Positions 61,687 to 64,000 of a stretch of DNA of 64,000 nt are shown piece by piece. Below the pieces are notes generated by a model, which saw nothing but the letters and a program-made list of their open reading frames with translations, was not told the origin of the DNA and did no database searches. Position 1 is the first letter of the stretch, and every line of letters starts with the position of its first letter. The stretch comes from Kordiimonas aestuarii (GTDB taxonomy: Bacteria > Pseudomonadota > Alphaproteobacteria > Sphingomonadales > Kordiimonadaceae), in contig NZ_JAOBPP010000009.1 of NCBI RefSeq assembly GCF_025574465.1, positions 27,742-91,741 of the forward strand, read 5' to 3'. A program made the translations under genes and the position numbers.

Positions 61687-62349
61687 ATGAAGGCAACGGA
61701 TGTAGTGATGACGCCAATCCATAAGGAAGGGCACACCTTTGTGGTGATATTTTTTGCCGTCTCGGTGGGCCTGTTTTTCCTCGCGGAGCCGCTTGGCTGG
61801 ATCGGGTTGATTCTTACCGCCTGGTGCCTCTATTTCTTTCGCGACCCTGAGCGTGTCGTACCTGACGAAGAGGGAGTGCTTGTCAGCCCGGCCGATGGTA
61901 CCGTGTGCGCGGTGAGCGAAGCGGCACCGCCTGCGGAGCTTGGCATGGGCGACGAACCACGGGTGCGGGTATCGATTTTCCTGTCTGTCTTTAACGTGCA
62001 TGTGAACCGCACACCGGCCGCCGGTGAAATCACGGGCCTGGCGCATGTGCCGGGCAAGTTCCTGAATGCTGCAGCAACAGAGGCCAGCGAGGAGAATGAG
62101 CGTCAGCTTATCCGCATGACGACAGTGGACGGCCATGATGTTGCTTTCGCACAGGTGGCGGGCCTTGTGGCACGGCGTATCCTGTGTGATCTCGAGATCG
62201 GCCAAAGCGTCGGCCGGGGCGAACTTTTTGGCCTGATCCGCTTTGGCAGTCGTACCGATATCTATCTCGACAAGGGCCTTGAGGCGACCGTCAAGGTTGG
62301 TCAGACAATGATTGGCGGCGAAACTGTTATCGCGCGCGCTGCGAAATAA
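61687..62349 (+). CDS. psd: Phosphatidylserine decarboxylase proenzyme
   Basis: The 220-residue proenzyme makes phosphatidylethanolamine from phosphatidylserine. It is the short form usual in alphaproteobacteria. A hydrophobic N-terminal region (about 17-50) anchors it to the membrane. The self-cleavage site is the Gly-Ser of RFGSRTDIYL (Gly187-Ser188), which yields the pyruvoyl cofactor. VFNVHVNRTPAAGEI is the other conserved block. ATG 61687 follows AAAGGG; the frame begins upstream at 61654 without good support. It forms an operon with pssA, 42 bases downstream. Confidence 0.95.
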   Translation: MKATDVVMTPIHKEGHTFVVIFFAVSVGLFFLAEPLGWIGLILTAWCLYFFRDPERVVPDEEGVLVSPADGTVCAVSEAAPPAELGMGDEPRVRVSIFLSVFNVHVNRTPAAGEITGLAHVPGKFLNAAATEASEENERQLIRMTTVDGHDVAFAQVAGLVARRILCDLEIGQSVGRGELFGLIRFGSRTDIYLDKGLEATVKVGQTMIGGETVIARAAK

Positions 62350-62391
62350 CGCAACGGACACCGGACGTTTATGACGCAGGAGGAGGGCGAC

Positions 62392-63156
62392 ATGGCAAAA
62401 GAGAAGGCGTTGCTTTTCAGGGCATTTTCCATTCGGACCATCTTGCCGAACGCCGTGACGCTTTTTGCCTTCATGGCAGGCCTTACCTCGATCCGGTTTG
62501 CGCTCGCAGGGAAGTGGGAACTGGCGGTATTTGCCATTTTGCTTGCTGGTGTGTTCGACGGCCTTGACGGCACGGTGGCGCGGCTTTTGAAGAGCACGAG
62601 CCGTTTCGGTGCCGAGCTTGATTCTCTCTCCGATGTTGTGGCTTTCGGCGTGGCGCCGGCCGTTGTTCTCTATCTTTGGGGGTTGCAGTCGCTGGACCGC
62701 CTTGGTTGGGCCGTTGCCCTGATATATGCGACAGCGATGGCTTTGCGCCTCGCGCGGTTCAATGCACGCCTTGATGATGAAGAAGAGCCAAGGAAACGGC
62801 TTGGCTTCCTGACCGGTGTGCCCGCCCCCATGGGGGCAAATCTGTTGCTGGCCCCCTTGATGGTGGACTTTGCACTTGAGAACACTTTTGTGAAGGACTA
62901 TGCGCCCGTCGTGGCAGTTTACACCGTTGCGATTGCCATGCTTATTGTTTCAACCATACCCACGGTTTCGCTGAAAGCGCTGCGGATACCGCGTGAGTGG
63001 TTTGTGCCGGTGATGCTGCTGATTGGTATCGTGATCGCGGGGCTGTTTGTGCGCACGTGGCTTGTGATGATTATCATCGGCGCGCTTTATGTTGGCAGTA
63101 TGCCTTGGTCGTACATGGCGTTCGAGAAACGGCGCAAACACAAGCGTATGGACTAG
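62392..63156 (+). CDS. pssA: CDP-diacylglycerol-serine O-phosphatidyltransferase
   Basis: This 254-residue membrane enzyme makes phosphatidylserine, the substrate of Psd. The CDP-alcohol phosphotransferase motif is complete: D56-G57, D59-G60, A63-R64, G73, D77 and D81 (from VFDGLDGTVARLL to LDSLSD). About six to eight hydrophobic spans follow. I chose ATG 62392, which has AGGAGG eight bases upstream; ATG 62371 would include that ribosome site in the protein. The stop (63154-63156) lies only six bases before an IS element, which left the gene intact but removed its native 3' flank. Confidence 0.95.
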   Translation: MAKEKALLFRAFSIRTILPNAVTLFAFMAGLTSIRFALAGKWELAVFAILLAGVFDGLDGTVARLLKSTSRFGAELDSLSDVVAFGVAPAVVLYLWGLQSLDRLGWAVALIYATAMALRLARFNARLDDEEEPRKRLGFLTGVPAPMGANLLLAPLMVDFALENTFVKDYAPVVAVYTVAIAMLIVSTIPTVSLKALRIPREWFVPVMLLIGIVIAGLFVRTWLVMIIIGALYVGSMPWSYMAFEKRRKHKRMD

Positions 63157-63581
63157 GTCGTAGACTCATAATTTTTCAACCAGATACAGACTGAAGCCAG
63201 TTTTACAGCGGCGAGGAAATTCTCCGGGTTTTTGTCATAGCGCGTTGCAATGCCCCGATAGTGCTTGAGCTTATTGAAGAAACGCTCGACGAGATTACGG
63301 TGTCGGTACAGCCATTTACTGAAGGTAAAGGACTGCTTGCGGTTGGCTTTTGGCGGAATATTGGCCCAAGCTCTGCGCGCTGTGGTGAAGGCACGAAGCG
63401 CGTCGGTATCATAGGCTTTGTCAGCGAGCAAGATCGCTTCCTCCTTGATGTCCTCAATCAGATCAAGGGCCGGTTTGCTGTCGTGGGTCTGTCCAGCAGT
63501 CAGCGAAAGCCTGATCGGCAGACCATCCGCATCGACGAGGGCGTGGATTTTGGTGGTCAGTCCACCCCGGGAACGGCCCAT
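63153..63581 (-). CDS. IS5-family transposase, second frame (OrfB)
   Basis: This frame supplies the rest of the DDE domain: GLTTKIHALVDADGLP, the second Asp in ILLADKAYD and the Glu in RNLVERFFNKLKHYR. It is open upstream to the frameshift site near 63608, so it is normally made as a fusion with the first frame rather than from its own ATG at 63581. The frame runs through the left inverted repeat and out of the element. Its stop codon (63155-63153) is in host DNA, formed by the reverse complement of bases at the pssA stop. Confidence 0.85.
   Translation of the reverse strand: MGRSRGGLTTKIHALVDADGLPIRLSLTAGQTHDSKPALDLIEDIKEEAILLADKAYDTDALRAFTTARRAWANIPPKANRKQSFTFSKWLYRHRNLVERFFNKLKHYRGIATRYDKNPENFLAAVKLASVCIWLKNYESTT
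63163..63171 (+). repeat. Left terminal inverted repeat of the IS
   Basis: GACTCATAA here matches, inverted and with one difference, 63991-63999. It lies inside the reading frame of the transposase's last codons. Confidence 0.65.
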
Positions 63582-63928
63582 GCAGCCATCGTCCTGATCC
63601 CCCTTTTTGCCGTGGCCCCTTGTTGATGCACACGGACACAGCTGCTGTCGATCATAATGATGTCACCGTCATGGGCTTTGCTCACCGCCTCGAACAGTCG
63701 GTCCCACACCCCGGCCTTGCGCCAGCGGACAAACCGGTTGTAGCAGGTGGTGTAGGGACCATATCTTTCGGGAATGTCTGCCCACGGCGTTCCCGCCCGA
63801 AAGCGCCACAAGATGCCGTTGATCACCCGGCGGTCATCCACCCTAGGCACCCCGCGCGGCTTGTTCGGCAGCAAAGGCTCTATGATCGACCATTCATAAT
63901 CTGTCAGTTCATACCGGCGGCGGCGCAT
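63557..63928 (-). CDS. IS5-family transposase, first frame (OrfA)
   Basis: This frame codes 123 residues from the ATG at 63928, which has GAGGAGG five bases upstream; a TTG at 63931 is adjacent. It holds the IS5 N-terminal DNA-binding part (YELTDYEWSIIEPLLP, then NGILWRFRAGTPWADIPERY) and the first catalytic Asp in MIDSSCVRVHQQ. After GATAK the frame diverges and stops at 63557. A slippery A-AAA-AGG run (minus strand, 63608-63602) is where a -1 shift would join it to the second frame, giving a fused 258-residue transposase. Confidence 0.88.
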   Translation of the reverse strand: MRRRRYELTDYEWSIIEPLLPNKPRGVPRVDDRRVINGILWRFRAGTPWADIPERYGPYTTCYNRFVRWRKAGVWDRLFEAVSKAHDGDIIMIDSSCVRVHQQGATAKRGIRTMAAWAVPGVD

Positions 63929-63990
63929 CAAAACCTCCTCAATGATTTGAGAAGCGTTGAATCATATCTTCGCCTGTTTGGGAATCCCTT

Positions 63991-63999
63991 TTATGAGTT
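63991..63999 (-). repeat. Right terminal inverted repeat of the IS
   Basis: Read on the minus strand this is AACTCATAA, eight of nine identical to the left end. It sits one base from the end of the window. Confidence 0.65.
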
Positions 64000-64000
64000 T

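Larger units (their letters stand above)
63163..63999 (-). mobile_element. IS5-family insertion sequence (IS427/IS1031-like)
   Basis: The element is about 837 bp, bounded by short imperfect terminal repeats: GACTCATAA at 63163-63171 and, inverted, AACTCATAA (63991-63999). A TA lies just outside the left end (63161-63162), and the single base left in the window after the right end is T, consistent with a TA target duplication. The transposase is split into two overlapping frames joined by a -1 frameshift site, as in the IS427 group. It is inserted just after pssA, in the opposite orientation. Exact right-end confirmation needs sequence beyond 64000. Confidence 0.85.

Overview
The window is a gene-dense, moderately GC-rich chromosomal segment of a Gram-negative alphaproteobacterium. 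The evidence is a CckA-type hybrid kinase beside flagellar export genes and next to recA-alaS-icd, two TonB-dependent receptors, a TetR-linked TonB locus, NADP-type isocitrate dehydrogenase, and the psd-pssA phospholipid pair. An aquatic Kordiimonas- or sphingomonad-like organism that lives on peptides and amino acids is my best guess (inference, low confidence at genus level). No rRNA, tRNA or CRISPR array was seen.

Layout. 1-5.6 kb: the end of a DUF885 peptidase-like gene, a cysteine synthase, an Lrp regulator divergent from alanine dehydrogenase, asparaginase and an EAL c-di-GMP phosphodiesterase. 5.6-10.5 kb: a MarR regulator divergent from a phenylalanine/tyrosine operon (hpd, VOC protein, FAH-family hydrolase, maiA, phhA). 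10.8-14.2 kb: a TonB receptor, a secreted SnoaL-like protein and a membrane-anchored XRE protein. 14.3-27 kb, minus strand: leucine/branched-chain degradation (leucine dehydrogenase; BCKDH E1a-E1b-E2-E3; then methylcrotonyl-CoA carboxylase beta, methylglutaconyl-CoA hydratase, carboxylase alpha, isovaleryl-CoA dehydrogenase), with a divergent LysR regulator. 28-32.4 kb: an RND efflux pump, followed by a frameshifted VOC gene. 33-42.6 kb: threonine deaminase, then a TetR-controlled TonB receptor/acyl-CoA ligase/hydrolase operon, a DPP-IV-like peptidase and a SemiSWEET. 43-46.3 kb: a hydrolase, RF3 and a VOC protein. 46.4-53.8 kb: flagellar export and rod genes in two divergent sets, ending in cckA. 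53.9-63.1 kb: recA, alaS, icd, a LOG-family protein, a LysM protein, an unknown protein, psd and pssA. 63.16-64 kb: an IS5-family element whose right end coincides with the window edge.

How it fits together. Peptidases (DUF885, DPP-IV), receptors and enzymes that deaminate or oxidise Ala, Asn, Thr, Phe/Tyr and Leu/Val/Ile sit close together, which points to protein-derived carbon as a main food. Three divergent regulator-operon pairs (MarR-hpd, LysR-liu, TetR-TonB) each have a perfect inverted repeat placed sensibly against a readable sigma70-like promoter. These are the clearest regulatory signals in the window. Two pathways are incomplete here: no homogentisate dioxygenase gene and no HMG-CoA lyase gene were found.
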